A stretch of DNA of 64,000 nucleotides. Origin: CAZAMB01 sp964486335 (GTDB lineage: Bacteria > Planctomycetota > Phycisphaerae > UBA1845). Positions 53,163-61,886 of this stretch are shown here, one piece after another. Position 1 is the first letter of the stretch. Each line of letters starts with the position of its first letter. Both the position numbers and the translations under genes were made by a program. The stretch spans positions 59,439-123,438 of the forward strand of contig CAZAMB010000015.1 in NCBI GenBank assembly GCA_964486335.1, read 5' to 3'. The notes under the pieces are model-generated. The model did not search any database. It was not told the origin of the DNA and saw only the letters and a list, made by a program, of their open reading frames with translations.

Positions 53163-54149
53163 ATGCCTCGACAGGACGCTAATTCAAACACCGATTCGCT
53201 CACGATTCGCCGGACCGGAACGACCACCAGAACGACAATTGAATCTCTCGCCGCCATCCCCGAAGAAGAAATCTGGCTCGCCAAGCAAAAGTCGCCACGT
53301 ACCCGCCGGGCCTACAAATTGGACGTACTGCACTTTCTGCGAACGCTCGGCATCACAGCACCCGAGGAGCTTCGCCAAGTTGACCACCGGGCGGTCATCG
53401 CGTGGGAGCGCTACATGCGCGAGACTGAAGGCACCGAGGCTTCGACCGTCTGTCGCCGGCTCGCCGCTTTGTCGTCGCTGTTTAAGCACCTGGTTCGGCA
53501 CGGCGAGGTTGTGCGGAACCCCGTGGTCGACGTCGAGCGGCCAAATGTCAACCGCGACCAAGGTTCTACGCTGGCATTTTCCAAGGCACAAGCCCGGACG
53601 ATTCTTGACGCTCCAAACCCGAACACGCTCGGAGGCCTTCGCGACCGTGCGATACTCTCTGTTGGTTTGCAAGTCGGACTTCGCCGGGCCGAGATTGCAG
53701 CGCTCAATGTTGGCGACCTGCACCAGAACCGGGGCTACGATGCGCTTCGGGTCGTGAGGAAGGGCAATCGAAAGGACGCCCTCGCAATCCACCCTCAAGC
53801 AGCACAACGCATCCGCGAGTATCTTTCGACCGCTGGACATGCTGGCGACCTCGACGGCCCCATGTTTCGTCCGCTTCACAACAACGGCGTTCAGCGCGAC
53901 GGCAACCGACCCATGCACCCCGATGCCATCGACCGCGTGGTTCGTAAGTACGCTCGCCACATCGGACTCGTTCGGGGCTATTCCGCCCACTCCATGCGGG
54001 CTACGTTCATCACCACCGCCCTCGATAACGGTGCCAGCCTTGAGGACGTGCAACGCGCCGCTGGTCACCGCGACCCGTCCACGACGAAACTCTACGACCG
54101 TCGTGGCTACAATCCGGAGAAATCAGCCTCTTTTTTTGCCAACTACTGA
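53163..54149 (+). CDS. Tyrosine recombinase / integrase (XerC/D-like)
   Basis: 328 residues from ATG 53163, chosen for GGAGGAG just upstream; a GTG at 53133 lies within the palindrome. The N-terminal SAM-like core-binding domain covers residues 35-130 (KSPRTRRAYKLDVLHFLRTL). The catalytic domain has Arg in VGLRRAEIAAL (near 174), Lys in RKGNRKD, the His-x-x-Arg box SAHSMRATFITTAL, the second His in AAGHRDPSTTKLYD and the nucleophile Tyr in the same block. All catalytic residues are present. It stands before the restriction-modification operon and may be the integrase of the defence island. Confidence 0.92.
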   Translation: MPRQDANSNTDSLTIRRTGTTTRTTIESLAAIPEEEIWLAKQKSPRTRRAYKLDVLHFLRTLGITAPEELRQVDHRAVIAWERYMRETEGTEASTVCRRLAALSSLFKHLVRHGEVVRNPVVDVERPNVNRDQGSTLAFSKAQARTILDAPNPNTLGGLRDRAILSVGLQVGLRRAEIAALNVGDLHQNRGYDALRVVRKGNRKDALAIHPQAAQRIREYLSTAGHAGDLDGPMFRPLHNNGVQRDGNRPMHPDAIDRVVRKYARHIGLVRGYSAHSMRATFITTALDNGASLEDVQRAAGHRDPSTTKLYDRRGYNPEKSASFFANY

Positions 54150-54282
54150 CCGCTTCCTCATCGGGCAAATCACGCAAAGGGAGCGCCGATTCGCACCTGT
54201 ACGCAACTTTGTGAACAACTAAAATGCGTCTTTAGCCCTTGCGGCGATTCTCGGTTCGGATCCGAGTAACAGGACGATTGGA

Positions 54283-56643
54283 ATGCCAAACGAGGCGGAT
54301 ACCTGTCGACGATACGTTGTACCCAAGCTCCAGGCTTCGGGCTGGGAGGACGAGCCACACCGCATCAACGAACAGGTTACCTTTACGGACGGTCGGATCG
54401 TTGTGTTCGGTAGAAAGGGGCGCCGTCGTCCCGGAAAGCGGGCTGACTACGTCCTGCGATATCGCCCCGACTTCGCGATCGCGGTCGTAGAGGCCAAGCC
54501 TTCCTACGCGACCCCAGGGGAGGGGCTTCAACAGGCGAAGGTCTACTCCGAAATCTTGGGACTCCGTTTCGCCTACGCGACGAACGGCCAAGGCATCGTC
54601 GAGTTTGACTATACGACCGGCGTAGAGCGCGAGATCGACCAATTCCCAACGCCAGCCGAGCTTTGGCGTCGTCTATCGACCAGCCAACAGGTAACGCCAC
54701 CCGTCGCCGATCGACTCTTCGCGCCTTCCTTCAACGTCACTGGCAAGACGCCGCGATACTATCAAGAAATCGCGATCAATCGTGCCGTCCAAGCCGTTGC
54801 CGAAGGACGCCCTCGTATCCTCCTCACGATGGCCACCGGAACGGGCAAAACATACGTCGCGTTTCAAATCTGTTGGAAGCTTTGGTCCACCCGCTGGAAT
54901 CGCACGGGTGACCATCGGCGACCACGTGTCCTTTATCTCGCTGATCGAAACATCCTGATCGACGACCCAATGGCCAAGGTCTTCGCTCCCTTTGGTGACG
55001 CGCGTTGGAAGATCGAGGGCGGCGTCGCCTCGAAAAGCCGCGAGATGTACTTCGCCATCTATCAGGCCATCGCCCGCGACGAAAGACGTCCGGGCCTTTA
55101 TCGCGAATACTCTCGCGATTTCTTCGACTTGATCATCGTTGACGAGTGCCATCGTGGTAGTGCTCGCGATTCCAGTAATTGGCGTGAGATACTCGATTAT
55201 TTTGAACCGGCGATACAGATTGGCATGACCGCCACCCCACGTCGACAGGATAACATTGACACGTATCGCTATTTCGGAGACCCCATTTACACCTACACCT
55301 TGCGGCAGGGCATCGACGACGGTTTTCTCGCGCCATACCGCGTTCACCGAGTGGTTACGACGTGGGACGCAGCGGGTTGGCGCCCGAGTCAGGGTGATCT
55401 TGACCGCTACGGTCGCGAGATCCCGGACGATGAATATCAAACTCCGGAATTTGAGAAGATCGTGGCTCTTCGTGCTCGAACCGAAGCGGTCGCCAAACAC
55501 TTGGCCGCGTACATGCAACGTACAGACCGCTTTGCCAAAACGATCGTGTTCTGCGTCGACCAGGAACACGCCGACGAAATGCGACGCGCCTTGAATAACC
55601 TGAATGCGGATATCGTCCGAAGTCACTCCGATTACGTTTGTCGTGTAACAGCTGACGAGGGCGACATCGGTCGAGGGCACCTCAGCAGATTTCAGGACGT
55701 GGAGCGCCAAACCCCGGTCATTCTTACCACGTCGCAACTATTAACTACGGGCGTGGACGCACCGACGGTGCAAAACATCGTGCTTGTGCGCGTGATTAAC
55801 TCCATGACCGAGTTCAAGCAAATCATCGGCCGGGGAACCCGCGTCCGTGACGATTTCGGAAAACTCTTCTTCAACATTCTCGACTATACCGGCTCGGCGA
55901 CACGCTTGTTCGCTGACCCCGATTTTGACGGAGACCCGGTCATTGAGACCGAGCAGGAGGTTGGCGAAGACGGCGCGCCGACTGGCGACGAAACAGTTAT
56001 CACCGACGAAGAAGATGACGGCGGAGTGATCTCTGATCCACTCCCGCCCGACGACGAGGACCCCCAGCCGCGCAGAAAGTTTTACTTCGACGGCGGCCGG
56101 GTCGACATCGCGGCCCACTTGGTTTACGAGTTGGACCCCGACGGCAATCAGTTACGCGTTGTTCGTTACACGGATTACACGGCCGAAAGAGTTCGCACGC
56201 TCTACGAAAACGCCTCGGAATTGCGAACGCAATGGGCCGATCCGGATCGCCGCAAGGAGATAATTGACAAGCTTGCCGAACGCGGAATCGACTTTGATGA
56301 AGTCGCCGGCGCTGCGGAACAACCCGACGCCGACCCGCTCGATTTGCTTTGCCATCTGGCTTTCAACGCTCCGCTTCGCACGCGAAGGGAGCGAGCTCAG
56401 CGCCTCCGTGCGGAACGAAGGGACTTTTTCGACCAGTATGCCCCGCAAGCAAGGCAAGTTCTCGACGAATTACTCGACAAGTACACCGAGCACGGAACGG
56501 CTCAGTTCGTCATCCCCGACGTGCTTGAGCTTCCGCCCATCAGCGCGCACGGAAACGTCCTTGAGATCGCCGGCCACTTCGGCGGCGAGGATCGATTGGT
56601 TGACGCCGTGCGTCGACTTCAGACACTACTCTACGCAGCGTAG
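54283..56643 (+). CDS. hsdR: Type I restriction enzyme, R subunit
   Basis: 786 residues. N-terminal nuclease with the Asp ... Glu-x-Lys signature (YRPDFAIAVVEAKPS, near residues 60-72). SF2 translocase motifs follow: Walker A ATGTGKT (near 186), DECHRG (near 287), TATPRR (near 317) and, in the second RecA domain, QLLTTGVDAPTVQNIVLVR with QIIGRGTRVRDD. A helical C-terminal part binds the methylase core. In the complex it cuts unmodified foreign DNA after ATP-driven translocation. It is first in the order R-M-S, with hsdM 9 bases downstream. Confidence 0.95.
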   Translation: MPNEADTCRRYVVPKLQASGWEDEPHRINEQVTFTDGRIVVFGRKGRRRPGKRADYVLRYRPDFAIAVVEAKPSYATPGEGLQQAKVYSEILGLRFAYATNGQGIVEFDYTTGVEREIDQFPTPAELWRRLSTSQQVTPPVADRLFAPSFNVTGKTPRYYQEIAINRAVQAVAEGRPRILLTMATGTGKTYVAFQICWKLWSTRWNRTGDHRRPRVLYLADRNILIDDPMAKVFAPFGDARWKIEGGVASKSREMYFAIYQAIARDERRPGLYREYSRDFFDLIIVDECHRGSARDSSNWREILDYFEPAIQIGMTATPRRQDNIDTYRYFGDPIYTYTLRQGIDDGFLAPYRVHRVVTTWDAAGWRPSQGDLDRYGREIPDDEYQTPEFEKIVALRARTEAVAKHLAAYMQRTDRFAKTIVFCVDQEHADEMRRALNNLNADIVRSHSDYVCRVTADEGDIGRGHLSRFQDVERQTPVILTTSQLLTTGVDAPTVQNIVLVRVINSMTEFKQIIGRGTRVRDDFGKLFFNILDYTGSATRLFADPDFDGDPVIETEQEVGEDGAPTGDETVITDEEDDGGVISDPLPPDDEDPQPRRKFYFDGGRVDIAAHLVYELDPDGNQLRVVRYTDYTAERVRTLYENASELRTQWADPDRRKEIIDKLAERGIDFDEVAGAAEQPDADPLDLLCHLAFNAPLRTRRERAQRLRAERRDFFDQYAPQARQVLDELLDKYTEHGTAQFVIPDVLELPPISAHGNVLEIAGHFGGEDRLVDAVRRLQTLLYAA

Positions 56644-56652
56644 GAATCCGAA

Positions 56653-58479
56653 ATGGCGAAGGAACGGAAAACGAAGAAGCCTAAGGTACAAAGGCCTCAG
56701 CCCACCACGGCTGAGCGCTTGGGCGCCATCGTCAAGTCCTGTCGTAAGATCATGCGCAAGGACAAAGGGCTCAATGGCGACCTCGATCGCCTTCCGATGC
56801 TTACATGGATCATGTTCCTAAAGTTCCTCGACGACATGGAGCAAATCGAGGAATCCAAGGCCAAGATGCGCAAGGCCCGCTATCAGCCCGCCGTCGAATC
56901 GCCTTACCGCTGGCGCGATTGGGCCGCTCAGGAGAATGGCATAACCGGCCCGGAGCTAATCGCGTTCATCGGGCAGGAGGAAGCCGTCCGCCCCGATGGA
57001 AAAAAGGGAACCGGCCTGTTGAAGCACTTGAGCAACTTGCAAAACGGCAGGGGAAGCCGCCGTCAGGTCATCGGCACCGTATTCAACGGCGTCGCGAATC
57101 GGATGCTTTCCGGCTATTTGCTTCGCGACGTGATCAACCAGGTGAATGCCATCAACTTCCTTCAGCAGGATGAGCTTTTCACGCTCGGTTTTTTGTATGA
57201 GGCGATGCTCCGCGAAATGCGCGACGCCGCCGGCGACTCTGGCGAGTTCTACACGCCGAGACCAGTGGTTCGCTTCATGGTGGAGGCACTCGACCCCAAA
57301 CTCGGCGAAACGATTCTCGATCCGGCCTGTGGTACCGGTGGCTTTATCGTCGAGGCCTTTAATCACCTGTCAAAACAAGCCAAGACGGTCGAACAGCGTC
57401 GCGTTCTTCAAGAGGAATCCATCTTCGGGGGCGAGGCCAAGTCCCTTCCTTACCTGCTCTGCCAGATGAACTTGCTACTGCACGGCGTCGAAGCGCCACG
57501 AATTGATCCGGGCAACAGTCTCGACGTAAAGGTCACCGAAATCGGCGACAAGGATCGCGTGGATGTGATCCTCACCAATCCGCCCTTTGGCGGCGAGGAG
57601 GAGCGCGGCATTCTCAGCAACTTCCCTGCCGGAATGCAGACGACCGAAACAGCCTTGCTCTTCCTGCAACTGATTATGCGCAAGCTCAAGCGCGGACCTA
57701 CGCCCGGTCGCGCCGCTGTGGTCGTTCCCAACGGCACTTTGTTTGGCGACGGTATCTGCGCGAGGATCAAAGAGGAACTCGTCAAGAACTACAACCTCCA
57801 CACTATCGTTCGCCTTCCTCAGGGCGTCTTTGAACCCTACACGCCGATTCCGACGAACGTCCTTTTCTTCGATCGCTCGAAACCGACCGACGTAATCTGG
57901 TTTTACGAGGTTCCGCTGCCCGAAGGCCGGAAGAAATACACCAAAACGCAGCCGATGCAATTCGAGGAGTTCACCGAAACGCTCAAGTGGTTTCATGCAA
58001 ACCGGCGAAAGGAAAGCGAACTCGCCTGGAGGGTCGAGTTTAAGAAAAATCTGGACGCTGCAATCAAGAAGGCCAAGCCGCATTGGGATGCCGCAACCGC
58101 AGCCCAAACACAAGCGTCGGAGTGCGATCGAAAGGCGCGTGAACTTGCACAGCAGATCACCGCCGCCCGGCGAGAAGGAGCCGCCGACGTCAAGATTACA
58201 CAGCTCGAAACTCGCCAACGTGATTTGCTCGATGATGCCAGGCTTCAGCAGGCGACCGCTAAAGCTGAGCAAGAATCCGGCGACGCAATCTACTGGCCGA
58301 TGTTCAACCTTGACATCAAGAATCCACACTCGGCCGAAGCACTTGAACACCTGCCCCCCGAAGAATTGGCCGATTCCATTGCCGCGAAGGCCGAACGAAT
58401 CGGCGAGATTGTGTCTGAAATCAAGGACATTCTTAGCGCGGCCCCACATTCCCCGATCATGGCTGAGGTGGTGGGATGA
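56653..58479 (+). CDS. hsdM: Type I DNA methyltransferase, M subunit
   Basis: 608 residues. N-terminal helical domain (MFLKFLDDMEQIEES), then the SAM-binding motif DPACGTGGFIVEAF (near residue 222) and catalytic motif NPPFGG (near 309) of N6-adenine methylases. Flanking pieces are typical of HsdM (QDELFTLGFLYEAMLREMRD, GEFYTPRPVVRFMVEALDP). A long coiled-coil lies near residues 470-555 (AATAAQTQASECDRKARELA). It modifies host sites and forms the core with HsdS. The stop overlaps hsdS by 4 bases. Confidence 0.95.
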   Translation: MAKERKTKKPKVQRPQPTTAERLGAIVKSCRKIMRKDKGLNGDLDRLPMLTWIMFLKFLDDMEQIEESKAKMRKARYQPAVESPYRWRDWAAQENGITGPELIAFIGQEEAVRPDGKKGTGLLKHLSNLQNGRGSRRQVIGTVFNGVANRMLSGYLLRDVINQVNAINFLQQDELFTLGFLYEAMLREMRDAAGDSGEFYTPRPVVRFMVEALDPKLGETILDPACGTGGFIVEAFNHLSKQAKTVEQRRVLQEESIFGGEAKSLPYLLCQMNLLLHGVEAPRIDPGNSLDVKVTEIGDKDRVDVILTNPPFGGEEERGILSNFPAGMQTTETALLFLQLIMRKLKRGPTPGRAAVVVPNGTLFGDGICARIKEELVKNYNLHTIVRLPQGVFEPYTPIPTNVLFFDRSKPTDVIWFYEVPLPEGRKKYTKTQPMQFEEFTETLKWFHANRRKESELAWRVEFKKNLDAAIKKAKPHWDAATAAQTQASECDRKARELAQQITAARREGAADVKITQLETRQRDLLDDARLQQATAKAEQESGDAIYWPMFNLDIKNPHSAEALEHLPPEELADSIAAKAERIGEIVSEIKDILSAAPHSPIMAEVVG

Positions 58480-59654
58480 CCTCCAAACAATGGCCGTCCT
58501 CGCCCCTTGGTTCAGTGCTCACGAAGAATGAGGACTACGTCTCTATAGACTCTACTGCGCGATATCAACAAATAACGGTGCGCCTGTGGGGGCGCGGAGT
58601 TTGCCCGCGCGGAGAGGTACTCGGCGTTACCATTGGGAACACGCCGCGCGTTCGAGTCCGTGCTGGCCAGTTTATCCTGTCCAAGATCGACGCCAGAAAT
58701 GGCGCACTTGGAATCGTTCCCTCGCCACTTGAAGGCGCGGTTGCGAGCAATGATTTTCCGTCCTTTGATGTTGATGCAAGTACCCTCCGCCCGAGCTTTC
58801 TTGGCTGGCTCCTCAGAACCCACGAATTCGTTGCCGCATGCCGCAGAGCCAGCGAAGGGACAACTAACAGAGTGAGATTGAGTGAGGACCGATTGCTGAA
58901 CATCCAGATTCCATTGCCAGATTTTGATGAGCAGGATCGAATTGTCGCCAAACTCGACGCCGTCGCGAAGCGCGTCACCGAGGCCCAGTGCCTCTGTCAT
59001 GAAATCGGAAGTGAAACCGACATGCTTCTTGTGGCGATGGCACACCGTACCGACCTGACCGAACGGCAGAAGCTCGATGATGGTTGGACATTGGTTCGAC
59101 TCGCTGACATCGCCGAAGAAGCTGGAGACCTAGTGAGGGTCTCGCCAGATCATGAATATCCCAATCTGGGCATCTATAGTTTCGGCCGAGGACTCTTTCA
59201 CAAGCCGCCGATCTCGGGCTTGGAAACAAGCGCTTCCGTGTTAAAACGGGTTCGCACCGGTCAATTCATCTACAGCCGTCTATTCGCGTTTGAGGGAGCA
59301 TGCGGCTTGGTAACTGACGAGTTTGATGGCCACTTTGTATCCAATGAGTATCCAACTTTCATATGCGGGCCGGACGTCCTTCCAGAGTTCTTGTTCGCGT
59401 ACTTCAGGGCAAGTCACGTGTGGAAGACTCTTGCGGCCGGCAGCAAGGGATTAGGTAGCAGGCGTCAACGCGTTCAACCGGAGCGCCTACTCATGCACGA
59501 ACTGCTAGTTCCGCCAATGCCGATTCAAGAGCAAATTCGCGCCGTGTTCAACAGGCGACCAGAGTTTTTAGATCACATTCGCAAAATGGCTGGCGAAGTT
59601 GACGCCATGATACCTGCAATTCTTGACCGTACTTTCGCTGGAGCCCTATCGTGA
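58476..59654 (+). CDS. hsdS: Type I restriction-modification specificity subunit
   Basis: 392 residues, start ATG overlapping the hsdM stop (ATGA). Two target-recognition domains can be seen: residues 1-130 and 200-330, each followed by a conserved helix (DEQDRIVAKLDAVAKRVTEA and PIQEQIRAVFNRRPEFLDHI) as in HsdS. Each domain reads one half of the bipartite target. The target sequence cannot be derived by eye. The stop overlaps the next gene by 4 bases. Confidence 0.9.
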   Translation: MTSKQWPSSPLGSVLTKNEDYVSIDSTARYQQITVRLWGRGVCPRGEVLGVTIGNTPRVRVRAGQFILSKIDARNGALGIVPSPLEGAVASNDFPSFDVDASTLRPSFLGWLLRTHEFVAACRRASEGTTNRVRLSEDRLLNIQIPLPDFDEQDRIVAKLDAVAKRVTEAQCLCHEIGSETDMLLVAMAHRTDLTERQKLDDGWTLVRLADIAEEAGDLVRVSPDHEYPNLGIYSFGRGLFHKPPISGLETSASVLKRVRTGQFIYSRLFAFEGACGLVTDEFDGHFVSNEYPTFICGPDVLPEFLFAYFRASHVWKTLAAGSKGLGSRRQRVQPERLLMHELLVPPMPIQEQIRAVFNRRPEFLDHIRKMAGEVDAMIPAILDRTFAGALS

Positions 59655-60268
59655 AGCGAGATGGCAGCAAGCAAACCGCCTACGTCACCAAGATTTCGCT
59701 TGCGGGTGCCAAACCTGCTATTTGGCGTCGATTCTGCGTGCCCGGCGAGATTTCGCTCGACCGCCTTCACGACGTGATACAGATCGTCATGGGCTGGCAC
59801 GAATGCCACATGCACCGCTTCGAGATCGACGGTAAACGGTATACCGAAGCGCCTGAGGATATGGAACTCGAAGGGACCGAGGAAAGCGAGTTTCGCTTGT
59901 GCGACCTTGTCTTACGAGTCAAGACGAAGTTCGTCTACGAATACGATTTCGGCGACGGTTGGACGCACGAGCTTGCCGTCGAACAAATCGACGAGGTTCC
60001 AAAGGGCCATCGCGCCTGTATCGGCTGCATGGACGGTAAGCGAGCCTGTCCCCCGGAGGATGTTGGCGGCGTGGACGGTTACGCGGAGTTCCTGACCGCC
60101 TTGAAGAACCCGAAACATCCAGAACACGAACACTACCTCGACTGGTGCGGCGGCGAGTTCGACCCCAATGCATTTGATCCCGACGCGGTCAACCTTGAGT
60201 TGGCCAGGTATTCTCGGTGGTCGCGCCCGAGGCGGTTGTCTCAGGAATTGTCAGTGAGGTCCCACTGA
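59651..60268 (+). CDS. Plasmid pRiA4b ORF-3-like protein
   Basis: 205 residues, GTG start overlapping hsdS (GTGA). The family pattern is complete: YVTKISLAGAKPAIWRRFCV, LDRLHDVIQIVMGWHECHMH, FEYDFGDGWTHELAVE-type block (here VYEYDFGDGWTHELAVEQ) and the Cys-containing CIGCMDGKRACPPEDVGG, then EHYLDWCGGEFDPNAFD. The function is unknown; members occur on plasmids and beside transposases and defence genes. Its coupling to the restriction operon suggests a role tied to that system. Confidence 0.9.
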   Translation: MKRDGSKQTAYVTKISLAGAKPAIWRRFCVPGEISLDRLHDVIQIVMGWHECHMHRFEIDGKRYTEAPEDMELEGTEESEFRLCDLVLRVKTKFVYEYDFGDGWTHELAVEQIDEVPKGHRACIGCMDGKRACPPEDVGGVDGYAEFLTALKNPKHPEHEHYLDWCGGEFDPNAFDPDAVNLELARYSRWSRPRRLSQELSVRSH

Positions 60269-60300
60269 AAATCTTCACTTTCTATTTCGCTTTGTTTGTA

Positions 60301-60465
60301 ATGGACTTGAACCCGGCAATCTCAAGCGCTCAGTTTGTCCGTTGCGAGAGACATAGGGATTTTGAAGCGTTGCTTCGGGCAGCACTTGATTGTGCATTAC
60401 CATGGGCGATTTGGTGCCGCGCGACAGGGCATCGTGAAGATTGGGGCCTTGAGAGATCAGCATGA
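60301..60465 (+). CDS. Small open frame coupled to the RexA-like gene
   Basis: 54 residues from ATG 60301 (the frame is open back to 60217). It ends with TGA overlapping the ATG of the RexA-like gene (ATGA), the pattern seen at most junctions of this operon. It has three Cys and several His (FVRCERHRDFEALLRAALDC). There is no ribosome-binding site and no family. It may be a coupling leader or a small third component. Confidence 0.35.
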   Translation: MDLNPAISSAQFVRCERHRDFEALLRAALDCALPWAIWCRATGHREDWGLERSA

Positions 60466-61352
60466 CACGAGCGATCAAAGCATTTCAATTCTGGGTCAAG
60501 CCAATTGACGGACCAACGACACCTGTTCGAGCAGCCGTTTCGGCCAATACGACTGGGCAGAAGACGTTTGAATTCACGCACTCAGGGAGAACGTACCTTG
60601 CACAGGATCTAGCCTGGGAAAATCGACGGGGTCTCTTAACGGGAACAATCTATCTTGTGCGAAGCAATAACTTGCCAGCGGCTATCCGAGATGGCCATGC
60701 TGAGCCACTTCCGATTTCCGAAGAGACAGACCTCGGCGAACCAATGTGTTTTGCCTTCCACCCGGAGATCGGCGCTGCAATGATTCAGTATGCCCATACC
60801 GGCCCCCGGCACTCCGTCATGGTTGACGTTCTTGGCCGTCTTTGCCCCGATGTGCCGGTAGCTGTCGAACCCGTGATACGACGCGACATGTTGGAAAAGT
60901 TGAGGCAAAAGAAGTTCTTTAGAGCGATTGAATTTGCACTGTCTGATCCAAAGGGCGTACAGCAGCTACGTACGCTTGGCGGTTCCGTGGGCAACGCCAT
61001 TTCGATGCTTGAAGACATTGGCGGCGTTAGCGTGCGGATCGAGATTTCAATGGGACACACCCTTGGCCAAGGCTTGGTTCTGGATACAACCCGACGTCTC
61101 GCCGAGAAACTGGCTAAGATCGGGGCGCAAGAAGTAAACGGCCATGCCGGTGTTCGAGCCATCAAAGTGAAGGGTTCGGATGGCGAAGATGCCCCGGTTG
61201 AGGAACTCGATTTGCTGAAGGCCCGTGAGCCGGTCCCGCTCGATGTCGGAGAGTCTCATCGCTCAATAGATACGGTTGATGCATGCAAGAAGCTCTCCAC
61301 CGCACTAAACGAGAGATTGAGCGAACTCAGAATCCAAAGCGGAGCCGATTAG
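60462..61352 (+). CDS. RexA-like cytosolic protein of a putative two-gene defence cassette
   Basis: 296 residues, no membrane segment. Compared from memory with phage lambda RexA (279 residues), it shares length and a run of similar blocks in the same order: ETDLGEPMCFAFHPE, HTGPRHSVMVDVLGR, VAVEPVIRRD, a helical segment FFRAIEFALSDP and a strand-helix half SVRIEISMGHT. It also resembles the DUF6731-type families of uncharacterised phage and island proteins. In lambda, RexA senses infection and activates RexB. It is followed after 3 bases by a four-helix membrane protein, as in rexA-rexB. The assignment needs profile comparison; the gene itself is certain. Confidence 0.6.
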   Translation: MTRAIKAFQFWVKPIDGPTTPVRAAVSANTTGQKTFEFTHSGRTYLAQDLAWENRRGLLTGTIYLVRSNNLPAAIRDGHAEPLPISEETDLGEPMCFAFHPEIGAAMIQYAHTGPRHSVMVDVLGRLCPDVPVAVEPVIRRDMLEKLRQKKFFRAIEFALSDPKGVQQLRTLGGSVGNAISMLEDIGGVSVRIEISMGHTLGQGLVLDTTRRLAEKLAKIGAQEVNGHAGVRAIKVKGSDGEDAPVEELDLLKAREPVPLDVGESHRSIDTVDACKKLSTALNERLSELRIQSGAD

Positions 61353-61355
61353 CCA

Positions 61356-61886
61356 ATGTCGGATCGGTCATCAAACTTGGAACGTGACGGTGCGATCGTG
61401 CCAATTGGACGCCGCACAGGTGCAGCCTGGGAGCAAGCTTCACCATGGCTGATCGCGATAGGTGGCGGACTAGCGCTTTGGATTTGGAATCCTCCGACGG
61501 ACAAGACTGCGCACGCCATCGAGAAATTCTTGAGCGGTAGCATTGATGCTGCGGCAGTGCTCGCGGGCTTTCAAGTCACCGCGTTAACACTCTTGCTAGC
61601 CATCGCAGACAAACCACTTGTAAAGCGGCTCAAGGAGGCAGGATTCTATAACCGCATAATCTCCTTTCATTGGCAGGCTATTTTCTGTCTGCTTACCTGG
61701 TTGTTTATTTCGATGGTACTTCTTGCAGTCCAGGGAGGAACTGCGGATTGCGAAGGAAAGGTCGCCGACCTTGGAAACCTTACCCGATATTCCGCTGTAC
61801 TCTTGACTGTTGCCTCACTCGCTGCTATGTGCGCTTCGATTCGAGTCACCCGATTGCTCGTACGATTACTTCGCGCCTCCGGTTGA
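61356..61886 (+). CDS. RexB-like four-helix membrane protein
   Basis: 176 residues, ATG three bases after the previous stop, GGAG upstream within that gene. Four hydrophobic helices: WLIAIGGGLALWIW (residues 29-45), AAAVLAGFQVTALTLLLAIA (64-84), AIFCLLTWLFISMVLLAV (107-125) and SAVLLTVASLAAMCASI (142-160). Lambda RexB (144 residues) is also a four-helix inner-membrane protein that depolarises the cell on activation, with a charged loop after the second helix, as here (ADKPLVKRLKEAGFYNR). Role as membrane effector is inferred from this layout. The 3' end overlaps a convergent gene by 21 bases. Confidence 0.6.
   Translation: MSDRSSNLERDGAIVPIGRRTGAAWEQASPWLIAIGGGLALWIWNPPTDKTAHAIEKFLSGSIDAAAVLAGFQVTALTLLLAIADKPLVKRLKEAGFYNRIISFHWQAIFCLLTWLFISMVLLAVQGGTADCEGKVADLGNLTRYSAVLLTVASLAAMCASIRVTRLLVRLLRASG

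Noticed and set aside
53184..54068. Minus-strand frame of 294 codons
   Set aside because: Opposite the intact integrase gene, which has every catalytic residue.
54247..54266. tRNA T-arm-like CTCGG-TTCGGAT-CCGAG between integrase and hsdR, possible attachment site
   Set aside because: Conserved A58 is absent and no other tRNA arm or acceptor stem is found; a matching second copy was not seen.
54673..55737. Long minus-strand frame of 354 codons
   Set aside because: It lies wholly opposite hsdR, whose motifs are unambiguous; typical antisense shadow in GC-rich DNA.
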